This document shows positions 55,563 through 64,000 of a stretch of DNA of 64,000 nucleotides, piece by piece. The DNA comes from Paraphysomonas bandaiensis. Its lineage: Eukaryota > Chrysophyceae. The position numbers and the translations under genes are program-made. The stretch is taken from contig CBFFRP010000457.1 of NCBI GenBank assembly GCA_965644295.1, positions 161,704 to 225,703 on the forward strand, in the 5' to 3' direction. How positions within the stretch are numbered: the stretch's first letter is position 1; each line of letters starts with the position of its first letter. Below the pieces are notes generated by a model that made no database searches, was not told the DNA's origin, and saw only the letters and a list, made by a program, of their open reading frames with translations.

Positions 55563-58500
55563 TTATGAGCCTCTGTTTCGTTTGTATGAATTCTCTCTGA
55601 TGACATCCACAGATGACTTCTGATCTTCTCCTAGACATCTCTTTCTATGCTTCTCGTATATAACGCCACACAAAGATTTCGTAAATATGTCTGCAGTCTG
55701 GTTATCAGTTCCAACGTGATACAATATCGCAGTGTTAAAACGTCCTTCTGGATCTACATGTTCACGCACCCAGTGGTATTTGATTTCAATGTGTTTTGAT
55801 CTTTTGTGGAACACTGGATTTAATGCTAGATCACGAGCACTCTGGCTATCTAAAAAGAATGGAGTGGGTTCGTACAGTCGAAGTCCCAATTCGGCCAACA
55901 CCCCCCGAAGCCACACCAGTTCTTGCATGCCAGCGTACATAGCTTGGTACTCACTCTGCATTGAAGACGTAGACACAGTAACTTGTAAGATTGATTGCCA
56001 GGTGAGTGGTCCACCTGCTGCAAACACAATGTATCCAGTTGTCGACCTTCGTGACACAGTATCGCCTGCCCAGTCAGCATCTGTGAAAATATGCATGTCA
56101 AAGCTCTTACCACTGAACCGAATACCTTTCCGCACAGTACCCCTGATGTATTGTAACAAATAAGTCATCAACTTGCATGTAGCCTTTGTTGGTTTCGAAG
56201 CATATCGTGACAATAGGCCAACAGCATACGCAATATCTGGACGCGTATTCATTGATAGATATAGCATGGCACCTAGTAAGCTACGATAGGGATAATTGTC
56301 GACTCCCTCTTCCTCCTGAGATGAGTTCTCACTATCAGTGCAATTAATCCTGTCCATGGCATCTACAGGTAGTGGGGATTTGCGAACTTTGTTTGAAGGT
56401 CCAAGGAATGCTGCATATTTGGTGAGAATTTTTTCAGCGTATGTCGATTGGTCAAGTTGAATATAATTCTTGGTCCTTGTAACTCGAACGTTGAGAAAAT
56501 GCTCTAATTCTCCCATGTCTGACATGTCAAATCTTTCACAAAACCGTTTCTTGATTTCTGTCAAAATAGTCAGATCCGCACAAGCGATTACTATATCATC
56601 AACGTATATGGTTAAGTACACACGATGACCTTTGTACATCATATAATATAGGTATGGTTCTAAAATACAGGGTTTGAATCCCAAAGACTTTATAAATCCA
56701 TGTATGGTCTTCCACCATGAACGTGGAGAACTCCGAAGGCCATATAGTGAGCGATATAGTTTGAAACAGTGTCCTGGTGGCAACTGAAAATCGGGAGGAG
56801 GGTCCATGTACACGTCTCCTTCGATTTTAGCATAACAGAATGCATTCGACACGTCAAGTTGATGGATGTGCATACTAAACATGAAAGCAAGTGCAATGAT
56901 TAGTCTAACCGTAATCGATTTCACCACAGGAGCAAATGTATTTTCGACGTCTATACCTGTCCTTTGACCATATCCCAGAGCGACCAGACGAGCTTTATGC
57001 TTTTTTATTGATCCATCTTTATTGTATTTTCGTTTGAACACATATCTGGACTTTAGAGGTCTAACACCAGGTGGCGTCTCAACGACATTAAACACTTCCC
57101 GCTTGAATAATGCATTCCGTTCTAATCGTCTAGCTTCCTTCCAATTTGAAGCTTCAGGACATGTCAATGACTCTTCATACGTCTCAGGCTCTCTATAAGT
57201 AGACGAGTTAGACATAAGTGCGCAATCACTCTCATCACACAAGTTAACAATCTCCTCGTCATGGAGAAGGTTTACCTCACCCAGGGTGGACACATTAGTC
57301 AACACCCTTCGGGTTCGCGTACGTTTACCACTGGTCTCCCTTGACTCAGCATGTACAGTACCACTATTCTCACTGGGCACACAAGAAGGTACATTCTCAA
57401 AGACACGATTCGCGCTGACCCCACTCGGTACAGCACCCGCACTACTCTCCGGCAAAGTACGAAGGGACATTCTCTTCCCTGGAATCTCATCCGCCGTAGA
57501 CTTATTGGGCGTGTCACCCGAAGCCGGCGTAGATGACGATCCACCTCTCTTGTCGTCACAAGAACGAGGTTTTGAGTACAGCCTGCGGTTATAGTCACCA
57601 GTCAACTCGGCAATATCACGTACGTGAATAGGGACTTTTTCTTCTATCTGCTCTTTCCCAGCAGTTACTAGCGCCCTAAACGCCACAATTAGTCCTTTTC
57701 GCACCACAACTCTCGTAGTCTTGAAGAGAAACCCGTCGTCCACATGATACGAACCAATCAGATGTTTAAACTCTTCAACTGATCGATCTAATGGGTCAGT
57801 TTTGACTAAGGCCTCTTCAAGCTCTGCATAGTACTCCTTATCTCTTGGAGGTATACTTTCATCATACAGAACATGTACTGATACGACTTCTTTGTCACCA
57901 AGCCACACACGGGATCCCTTTTTCGTATTGGATAGACCTATGAAATACCCAGTCTGTGACTTCTCCTGCCAATCCTTTCGACGATCACCTTTGGGAATAA
58001 GCACATAAGCCTTGCACCCCCAGCGTCGAAATCTCGATAAGTCAGGGACTGAACCTCCTGGAACGCACTCCATTGGAGACATCCAACCTCGATATGTACG
58101 TGTAGGCATTCGTCGAACGATCATGCATGCATATACATAAGCATCCCACCAAAAAATTACGGGTAATCCTGAGTCCATTAACAGAGCCAGAGTCATTTCT
58201 CCCAATGTTCGATTCCTACGCTCAGATACACCATTCATCTCAGGGCTGTCTGTGGAGCTCCAAGTGATGCTAGTTCCAAACTTGCTCATTAAGTATTGCT
58301 GAATGGACTTGTCGATCAACTCAGCCCCCCCATCCGAATGGTACTGTATCAACCGGTGTGAACCGGGATATGTAGGGAGTTTACGCTCAACCCAGTCCTT
58401 CACGCAACTCAACACCTCATTCGCAGACCGTGTCTCCAACGGATATTCCCAAAACTCCTTGGTGGCTATATCTGATAATGTCAGAACATATTTATATCCT

Positions 58501-59105
58501 TGTCTGGATGGGCAATTGAAATATACAGCAATGTCCACAGAAACCTTCTCAAGGAACTCTGTAGCTTGCAGTTCGTCATCTCTCTTTGCGGTGAATGATT
58601 TCCTTGTCATCTTTGATTTTGCGCAAGCCTTACAAATACCTTTCATTTTTCGTAAACTCTTCTTGCTGAGATGTCGTCGGGTTAATCCGCTCCCGGTAAA
58701 AAGTCTGTGTTTAAATGCTTCAATCAGCTTATGTTTGCTGACGTGTCCACAGCGCTTGTGTAACATCTCTAACGGATCTTCATGCACCTTGTCGGACAAA
58801 TATACTTCCTCCGGCATTGTCAAATTTGGAAGATCAAGTATTTCCTGTAAGTTTACGTAAGGCATTCCGTTGCTTGAGTAGGTTGCCTCCAATACAGTCT
58901 CCCCAGTATCAAGTCGCACAACAGTGGGGTTGTTCAACAACTGCAATCCATACCCGTGAGAACGGAGTATTCCTCCAGAGCAGATATTCTTGACTGATCC
59001 AGGGCAGATCTTGATGTCAGTCCAATCGCCAAAGCCTCCAGTTTCCTCATAGTGTAAACTTGATCCAGCTCTGGTTGTCTGGATATCTCCATCCTCCATC
59101 CACAT
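55563..59105 (-). CDS. copia pol: integrase, reverse transcriptase, RNase H (protease truncated)
   Basis: The open frame spans 1180 codons, in -1 phase relative to gag with 172 nt of overlap. Integrase: zinc-binding His pair in MLHKRCGHVSKHKL and CKAC; catalytic Asp in VSVDIAVY, Asp in YHSDGGAEL and Glu in NGVSERRNRTL. Reverse transcriptase: QLDVSNAFCYAKIEGDVYMD and the YVDDIVIA box. RNase H: FTDADWAGDTVSRRSTTGY, SSMQSEYQAM and HIEIKYHWVREH. The expected retropepsin Asp-Ser/Thr-Gly motif is not found: the frame passes from a partial second zinc knuckle to the protease C-terminal part (CPGSVKNICSGG). An internal deletion of perhaps 50-70 residues is the simplest reading and would also explain the phase shift. 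A programmed -1 frameshift is the alternative. Confidence 0.9.
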   Translation of the reverse strand: MWMEDGDIQTTRAGSSLHYEETGGFGDWTDIKICPGSVKNICSGGILRSHGYGLQLLNNPTVVRLDTGETVLEATYSSNGMPYVNLQEILDLPNLTMPEEVYLSDKVHEDPLEMLHKRCGHVSKHKLIEAFKHRLFTGSGLTRRHLSKKSLRKMKGICKACAKSKMTRKSFTAKRDDELQATEFLEKVSVDIAVYFNCPSRQGYKYVLTLSDIATKEFWEYPLETRSANEVLSCVKDWVERKLPTYPGSHRLIQYHSDGGAELIDKSIQQYLMSKFGTSITWSSTDSPEMNGVSERRNRTLGEMTLALLMDSGLPVIFWWDAYVYACMIVRRMPTRTYRGWMSPMECVPGGSVPDLSRFRRWGCKAYVLIPKGDRRKDWQEKSQTGYFIGLSNTKKGSRVWLGDKEVVSVHVLYDESIPPRDKEYYAELEEALVKTDPLDRSVEEFKHLIGSYHVDDGFLFKTTRVVVRKGLIVAFRALVTAGKEQIEEKVPIHVRDIAELTGDYNRRLYSKPRSCDDKRGGSSSTPASGDTPNKSTADEIPGKRMSLRTLPESSAGAVPSGVSANRVFENVPSCVPSENSGTVHAESRETSGKRTRTRRVLTNVSTLGEVNLLHDEEIVNLCDESDCALMSNSSTYREPETYEESLTCPEASNWKEARRLERNALFKREVFNVVETPPGVRPLKSRYVFKRKYNKDGSIKKHKARLVALGYGQRTGIDVENTFAPVVKSITVRLIIALAFMFSMHIHQLDVSNAFCYAKIEGDVYMDPPPDFQLPPGHCFKLYRSLYGLRSSPRSWWKTIHGFIKSLGFKPCILEPYLYYMMYKGHRVYLTIYVDDIVIACADLTILTEIKKRFCERFDMSDMGELEHFLNVRVTRTKNYIQLDQSTYAEKILTKYAAFLGPSNKVRKSPLPVDAMDRINCTDSENSSQEEEGVDNYPYRSLLGAMLYLSMNTRPDIAYAVGLLSRYASKPTKATCKLMTYLLQYIRGTVRKGIRFSGKSFDMHIFTDADWAGDTVSRRSTTGYIVFAAGGPLTWQSILQVTVSTSSMQSEYQAMYAGMQELVWLRGVLAELGLRLYEPTPFFLDSQSARDLALNPVFHKRSKHIEIKYHWVREHVDPEGRFNTAILYHVGTDNQTADIFTKSLCGVIYEKHRKRCLGEDQKSSVDVIRENSYKRNRGS

Positions 59106-59998
59106 ACATAACAGCCATCTGATTTTTTCTTCTCGTTGTTGTCTCTGCGACTCTCAGATCGATTCCTAGCGACTCGACTCTTTCCCTGCCTTCTTAATTT
59201 CGCAATCTTAAGATCTCTCTTCTTCTTCCAGCACGATTTCTGTGAGTGGCCCCGTTTGCCACATTTGGGATAGCTGCACACCTCATTTTCATCAGCAGTG
59301 GAATTCATGTTTACTTCGTCGGTGCCTTCTTTCGGGACACCTTTTGCCTGATCGTATCTCCTGCATATGGTGATCATATCAATAAAGGTTATGTCACCTT
59401 GTAGGTAGAGATTGGTGTACAGTTGCTCCAAATCGCTTCGTGTTTCGAGGGCAGTCTGTAACTTCGTTTTTTTAGCGATGTCAGTGGGTGGTTCCCCCAA
59501 CTCGGACATTTTTTGACAGATGCCGTTTAGTCGATCGATTGCTGCGCACACGAGTTCCCCCGGTAGAATTTTGAATCCTGCAAACTTCTTATTCAATTCA
59601 ACTAATTCATATTGGATTTCCCCTCTAAACCGAACAATTAACCTAGAGATGAGTTCACTCGCTAACTGCTCTTTATCAGGATGGTCCTGCGGGAGCATAT
59701 CCTTTTCCCGGAAGTACTGATCCACGATCTCAAGGGCTTCAGCGACTGGTTGAACAGCTTCAAATATCGAACTGATGCACGTGTCTTTCCTCTCCAGCCA
59801 CTTGTCCAGATCCTCCTTGTACTTATTTCGGACTGTCACTGGCGCATTATTTGCTGGTCTTACTGGACGGTCCTCTAGACCCAGATGGTTCCTGTTCTTC
59901 CTCATCAACCACACTTTCAGATTCTTTGACCAATTCACTACACCGAACTGATCAAATTTGGGAAGAAGTTTCCACTCCGAACTACTGTCTGCTACCAT
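58934..59998 (-). CDS. copia gag
   Basis: The start MVADSSSEWKLLPKFDQFGV uses an ATG whose A is the last LTR base and whose TG is the start of the primer-binding site. An in-frame ATG inside the LTR (60040) would add 14 residues. Gag features: WLMRKNRNHLGLEDRP, a conserved helix region (WLERKDTCISSIFEAVQPV), and a zinc knuckle CGKRGHSQKSC with an extra spacing before its first Cys. A second knuckle starts CYVCG and is then cut short, unlike the copy at 19655 where it is complete (CFVCGVSGHRAHEC). Beyond it the frame runs to a stop at 58934 and no longer looks like gag. It would assemble the virus-like particle. Confidence 0.88.
   Translation of the reverse strand: MVADSSSEWKLLPKFDQFGVVNWSKNLKVWLMRKNRNHLGLEDRPVRPANNAPVTVRNKYKEDLDKWLERKDTCISSIFEAVQPVAEALEIVDQYFREKDMLPQDHPDKEQLASELISRLIVRFRGEIQYELVELNKKFAGFKILPGELVCAAIDRLNGICQKMSELGEPPTDIAKKTKLQTALETRSDLEQLYTNLYLQGDITFIDMITICRRYDQAKGVPKEGTDEVNMNSTADENEVCSYPKCGKRGHSQKSCWKKKRDLKIAKLRRQGKSRVARNRSESRRDNNEKKKSDGCYVCGWRMEISRQPELDQVYTMRKLEALAIGLTSRSALDQSRISALEEYSVLTGMDCSC
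59988..59997 (-). promoter_or_regulatory. Primer-binding site, initiator tRNA-Met type
   Basis: Reverse-strand TGGTAGCAGA directly follows the 5' LTR and equals the complement of the ...TCTGCTACCA end of eukaryotic initiator tRNA-Met, the usual copia primer. Confidence 0.85.
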
Positions 59999-60317
59999 GT
60001 TAGAAATAGACATTTTTAGTAATAAGACCTTCGTTAACACTTATATGGAATATTATATAATTATGAGTGATACCATACTTCATTCATTGACGTTCACCAA
60101 CTCTTTCTATCTCTACTACACCAACCATTTCTAGTACGATCTTATATCGTCACTATCTTGTACAGTCAGTATATTTCAGTTTTATCACTACAATGGCTAT
60201 CATATTATTGGTTCTCATACTACAGCTAGCTACTACTGTATTCTTTGAGTAACGGATATAATTCTAATATCTTGGAAACTACAGCTTTTAATTGCTCACA
60301 AACAGCAAAACTCAACA
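59998..60317 (-). repeat. copia 5' LTR
   Basis: 320 bp, bounded by TG...CA and carrying the element's promoter. It is apparently identical to the 3' LTR. Confidence 0.95.
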
Positions 60318-60863
60318 AAGGTACGCCAGTGATAATAAAGGAATATACAAAATATAAACTACAGGTGAATTGTTAATTAACACACATGTACGAGGCTGTG
60401 CCACACTGTGGTAGCCACAGCATCAAATTGCGAATATGAAATGAAGGACGAGGAACGTCGTCCAGCCTACCCAATTTAGATTTCAGGAAAATGAACCAGG
60501 AAAATGAAGTAGTATAACTTTTATAATGTAGTGACGATATAGGTGACAGCCCTGTTAGTGAGTATGTACTGCCGATTACCTAATAATATTCTATGCAAGG
60601 CCAACAGCGGCTTTCTCTGATTACGATCAAACCCATCAAGGCGTTTCATACTCTACGCATATTGTAACAGATGTCTAATACTAAATACTTAATGAGAAAC
60701 AAGTTATAATCTTACTGCATGACGACGGGTGGAATAAAAGGGTCCAGATAGCACCATATCATACTGTATATATTACGATTCCATACTCAAACCCCTGACC
60801 CCATCTGTCAAGAGACCATTATAACTGCACTAAAACAATATATTTTCCATTTCAAGTATTATA
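60318..60863. other. Intergenic, nothing recognised
   Basis: Begins with the target duplication AAGGT (60318-60322). No coding signal is seen. Confidence 0.4.
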
Positions 60864-61339
60864 TTACACTTCATCTTCATGAAGCAACATATTCGGGATT
60901 CCATCGTGGATAGGAAATTTTCTACCAGTCTAAACAATATATCAACAGCTAGAGCAAATGTATAAATTAGAACGCACCTCTGGGCATATTAAATACCCTT
61001 CAATAACATGTACCTCGAATAGGATATGATGCAGTGTGCGCAGCAATGTCTCGTCTCTACAATCTTGATCAGGCAACTCCTCCAAGTCACTGATGCTCGT
61101 TATGTTCAGTGCATTAGCTGCAGCTTTCAATGCAGAAAAATTTATCCTCGATAGCATCGCATTCGTTGCTTCTGTTAGTTGATGTCACTCATGCATTGAG
61201 GTGTACTGTAATCATATCTCTCACCTACATCAAAGGGGCACTCCTCCACCTCCACTTTATCAGACTCTATTTGAAGGGGATACCCAGACACAACACCCTT
61301 AATGTTTGACTTCAGCATGTTATGAGTAATGAGACGCAT
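60864..61339 (-). CDS. TRMT112: TRM112-like methyltransferase activator
   Basis: Three exons, 61339-61225, 61171-60978 and 60929-60864, join in phase to 124 aa, matching the human protein's 125. It begins MRLITHNMLKSNIKGVVSGY, the family's N-terminal signature, followed by VEVEECPFDV. The middle exon gives RINFSALKAAANALN and LLRTLHHILFEVHVIEGYLICPE, and the last gives TGRKFPIHDGIPNMLLHEDEV. The zinc-ribbon is reduced: the first half has one Cys (ECPF) and the second has CPE. TRM112 is an obligate partner that stabilises methyltransferases for tRNA, rRNA and the release factor eRF1. Divergent from ST13 across an (ATGT)n array. Confidence 0.95.
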
Positions 61340-61473
61340 GGTGATCACACTTATCACTGACCAGGTTAAACGAGTTGGAATAATGTCACACTCTGCATAT
61401 GAATGAAGCAGATGCTGGATTGGGACAATCAGCACGCGCACCTACCACACCACCACCACATGCTCTCTATGTA

Positions 61474-61804
61474 CGTATGTATGTATGTATGTATGTATGT
61501 ATGTATGTATGTATGTATGTATGTATGTATGTATGTATGTATGTATGTATGTATGTATGTATGTATGTATGTATGTATGTATGTATGTATGTATGTATGT
61601 ATGTATGTATGTATGTATGTATGTATGTATGTATGTATGTATGTATGTATGTATGTATGCATGTATGTATGTATGTATGTATGTATGTATGTATGTATGT
61701 ATGTATGTATGTATGTATGTATGTATGTATGTATGTATGTATGTATGTATGTATGCATGTATGTATGTATGTATGTATGTATGTATGTATGTATGTATGT
61801 ATGC
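61474..61804 (+). repeat. (ATGT)n array, about 330 bp
   Basis: Near-perfect ATGT units with two ATGC variants near 61658 and 61755, about 96 bp apart. It lies between TRM112 (-) and ST13 (+); the ATGT strand is sense for ST13, whose ATG is 94 bp downstream. Confidence 0.97.
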
Positions 61805-61897
61805 AGGATAGGATCGTGTCTTGTTATGTGGGTATTTGTATAATTGAACGTGTGTCTTTGTTAAAAATTAAAGCTCCTTGTCTGTTCTAATTGAAGA

Positions 61898-63007
61898 ATG
61901 TCAGCCTTTTCTAATGAAGTAGACGATGAAGTGTATGAGGTGGAGGAGGTCCCTGTTCTTCCTGTTCCCTCAGGAGGCGAGGACTGGGAGGGGGCAGCAG
62001 AGGCGAAGACTCAGGCTGCTGAGGCTAAGAGCGCTGGGAACTACGAACAGGCTGTAGAGCTGTACACGAAAGCGATGGAACTCGGAGGAGCGTCGTCTCT
62101 GACTCTTGCCAATAGGGCGGACTGCCTCTTGAGGGGCCGCAGACCGAATGCCGCTCTAGCAGACTGTAACGAGGCACTCAAGCTGAACCCAGACAGTGCA
62201 AAGGCTCTCAGGTAAAGGTGTGAAATATGACTGATATAAGTATTTAATTATAGAAGGTGCCGAGGTCAAGTTAATCGGCGTCTTGGAAACTGGGAGGCGG
62301 CTAACAAGGACCTCTCCGCGGCGCAGGTCAGTGTTCTCATCTTTTCACACAGGCTAAACAAGCCTTAACTAAACTATGACAGTCAATTGATTTTGATCCT
62401 GATACTGAGCCTGTCAGAAAGTTCGTAACCTCTAAGGCGGCCGAGCTCGAAGCAGAGCGTGTGCAGCAGCGTATTGAAGAAGAGGAGGCACTCAGGGAAA
62501 AAGTCAGGAAGCAAAGGGCTGAGTTGGCAGAGCAGCGCAAACGTGAGGAAGAGGAAGAAGCGGCGAGGGTAGGAGTTCATACGTATTCTATTTTACCAAG
62601 TTACTTTGTGTTGGTAGCGTGAAGCTGAGGCCGGGGCAGGTATGGGAGGTTTCCCTGGTGGAATGCCGGGTATGGATGGAGCCGGAGGAATGGACATTCA
62701 GCAGATGATTATGCAGCTACTCATGTCAGACCCGGAGCTTGCGGCGGGAATGCAAAATCCGAAGGTAATGAAAGCGTTTGGTGCTATGATGGGTGGAGGC
62801 GATGCTGCTGCAGCCGAGATGAACGACCCTGAAGTCAAGGCCTTTATGGAGAAGTTCCAAGCAAAGCTTGGACCACTCATGGGCATGATGGGAGGAATGG
62901 GCGGCATGGGAAATATGGGAGGTATGCCAGAGGGTGATGATGAGGACGACATGCCCGATCTCGAGGAAGACCCTATGTCTGCTCCTGCTGTGGAGGAAGT
63001 TGATTAA
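61898..63007 (+). CDS. ST13: Hsc70-interacting protein (Hip/ST13)
   Basis: Four exons, 61898-62211, 62254-62326, 62383-62568 and 62618-63007, join in phase to 320 aa. Residues 1-30 are acidic. TPR repeats occupy about 33-130 (KSAGNYEQAVELYTKAMELG; LANRADCLLRGRRPNAALAD; LKLNPDSAKALRRCRGQVNR; LGNWEAANKDLSAAQ). A charged helix follows (IEEEEALREKVRKQRAELAE), then a Gly/Met/Pro-rich stretch (MGGFPGGMPGMDGAGG) and a C-terminal STI1/DP-type domain (MQNPKVMKAFGAMMGGG; NDPEVKAFMEKFQAKLG). Hip binds the Hsp70 ATPase domain through its TPRs and slows ADP release. It is shorter than human Hip (369 aa), because the N-terminal dimerisation domain looks reduced. The STI1 region and charged linker rule out a generic TPR protein. 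Confidence 0.93.
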
Positions 63008-63250
63008 CAACTTAATAGCTCGTAGCCTGCGTGGCAGTTCATACGTTTGGTTACTGGAGTCGATTTTTGTAGCATTGGTAACGAAGCGCTTGTGACCATA
63101 CATACTAGCTGTCAAAAATAAGTTGTCATTTAATGATATCTACTTAGCCGTACACTCTAATAGCACAATGGGGGTTGTCTATATTCAAATTTGAGGGATT
63201 ACAAACTTATTCAACTTGCAAACTTTAACTAGTATCCAACCAATTAGGTC

Positions 63251-63863
63251 TGTTGAGTTTTGCTGTTTGTGAGCAATTAAAAGCTGTAGTTTCTAAGATA
63301 TTTAAATTATAACCGTTACTCAAAGAATAGAGTAGTAGCTAGCTAACCGTATTATGAGAACCAGTGATATGATAACTATGTTGGAATACGTATGTTTCTC
63401 TGAGATAGTACTGTATAATACGTTGAATAAAATCTGAAAAACAGTAATATGTAGTCAAAGATACTATATAGCTATAACTGTGACACTGAAGTATTGTATC
63501 ATGACGGTTCAAGATACGGAAGTTGATCAGTGGTTGGCATGAGCGAATTGTATTATCATGTTGTTGATAAAGTTTGACATGATAATAGGAAAGGTATTTA
63601 TATTATAACCGTTACTTAGTGTATACTACAGTAGTGTTGAGCTGTATTATGAGAAGTGAAATCATGACGATGTCTATATAGTAGTATAACGGAAATATGT
63701 GGTCATAAAGGATAATGACGATGTAAGATCGTATGAGGTATGAGAAATGAGTGGTTGTAGAGAATAGAGAAAATATGAAATTGATGAATGATAGGAGATA
63801 TTGATTATAATTATAATATGTACAACATTGAGTGTAAGTTTACCTTTCTCGTTCAGTTCTATC
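63251..63863 (+). repeat. copia LTR fragments split by repeat E
   Basis: 63251-63375 (TGTTGAGTTTTGCTGTTTGT...) matches the start of the 320-bp LTR; 63595-63863 matches the copy-2 LTR (ATATTATAACCGTTACTTAG, GTAAGATCGTATGAGG). Between them, 63430-63590 is repeat E, inverted relative to 14868-15003. No internal copia sequence is attached. Confidence 0.55.
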
Positions 63864-64000
63864 CAGGGCTAGGAAATAATATATTGCAATACTATTGTTA
63901 GAGAGCGTTCCATCAATGGAGATTAGGGCTAGGTATTGAACTTCTATCTATTCTTAAGATGTCAAATCATGACATTATCATGTTGTTCACATGTTTTACA
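63864..64000 (+). mobile_element. hAT terminus, continues beyond window
   Basis: CAGGGCTAGGAAATAATATA followed by TTGCAATACTATTG and GAGCGTTCCATCAAT matches the left terminus at 21427. The element or its remnant runs past the window edge. Confidence 0.55.

Larger units (their letters stand above)
55116..60317 (-). mobile_element. Complete copia LTR retrotransposon with apparently identical LTRs
   Basis: Two 320-bp LTRs (55116-55435 and 59998-60317) show no difference when read base by base. AAGGT flanks both sides (55111-55115 and 60318-60322), a 5-bp target duplication. In reverse orientation the order is 5' LTR, primer-binding site TGGTAGCAGA (59997-59988), gag, pol, polypurine tract GAGAGGGAG (55444-55436) and 3' LTR. 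Ten bases of the primer site match the 3' end of initiator methionine tRNA. Integrase precedes reverse transcriptase, which defines Ty1/copia. Identical LTRs mean a recent insertion, yet the protease active site seems lost (see pol). Confidence 0.95.

Noticed and set aside
56662-56690. tRNA T-loop-like GGTTTGAATCCC
   Set aside because: It lies inside the conserved copia reverse transcriptase frame and no cloverleaf can be drawn around it.

Overview
This is nuclear DNA of an intron-rich eukaryote, most likely a single-celled one. Genes carry short GT-AG introns, mostly about 40-110 nt and occasionally up to about 280. The protein families are eukaryotic: an ORAI-like channel, cyclin Y, farnesyltransferase beta, Hip/ST13, TRM112, MOCS1A, a monocarboxylate transporter, a RING/B-box protein and FYVE/PH/ankyrin proteins. 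The genome is AT-rich and crowded with copia LTR elements, hAT transposons, small MITE-like repeats and very long (ATGT)n arrays. An ORAI homologue, a Crinkler/RHS-like NTPase and multidomain PH/FYVE/ankyrin proteins argue against a fungus or plant. I cannot name the lineage from sequence alone.

Layout: 1-4399 holds a helical/PH-domain gene running off the left edge (-) and a divergent ORAI-like/PH gene (+). 4601-6951 is retroelement debris: LTRs in inverted order and a 5'-truncated LINE with a target-site duplication. 7060-11367 holds a monocarboxylate transporter (-) and a RING/B-box/tudor-knot protein (+), divergent around an (ATGT)n array. 11600-14700 is repeat family B plus hAT debris. 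15415-19080 holds cyclin Y (-) and an unknown protein (+). 19560-22741 holds a truncated copia copy and a short hAT element with an 8-bp duplication. 23025-31559 holds a tail-anchored protein (-), a CK1-family kinase with a signal peptide (+), hAT remnants and MOCS1A (-). 31600-41030 holds minisatellites, MITEs, a large single-exon NTPase (-), a broken gene (+) and a small membrane protein (-). 41848-44430 is repeats. 44618-50946 holds a PDZ-PH-ankyrin-FYVE-SNARE-like gene (-) and farnesyltransferase beta (+). 52891-54622 holds a tiny ORF (-) and a TauE/SafE permease (+). 55116-60317 is a complete copia element with apparently identical LTRs. 60864-63007 holds TRM112 (-) and ST13 (+). The right edge is LTR and hAT debris.

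Most cellular genes sit as head-to-head pairs, and the intergenic space between paired starts is where the (ATGT)n arrays, tandemly duplicated promoter segments and MITE family D accumulate. Several products suggest membrane traffic and signalling (ORAI-PH, PDZ-PH-ANK-FYVE-SNARE, farnesyltransferase, cyclin Y, BAR- or DH-like/PH), but no operon-like functional cluster is evident.
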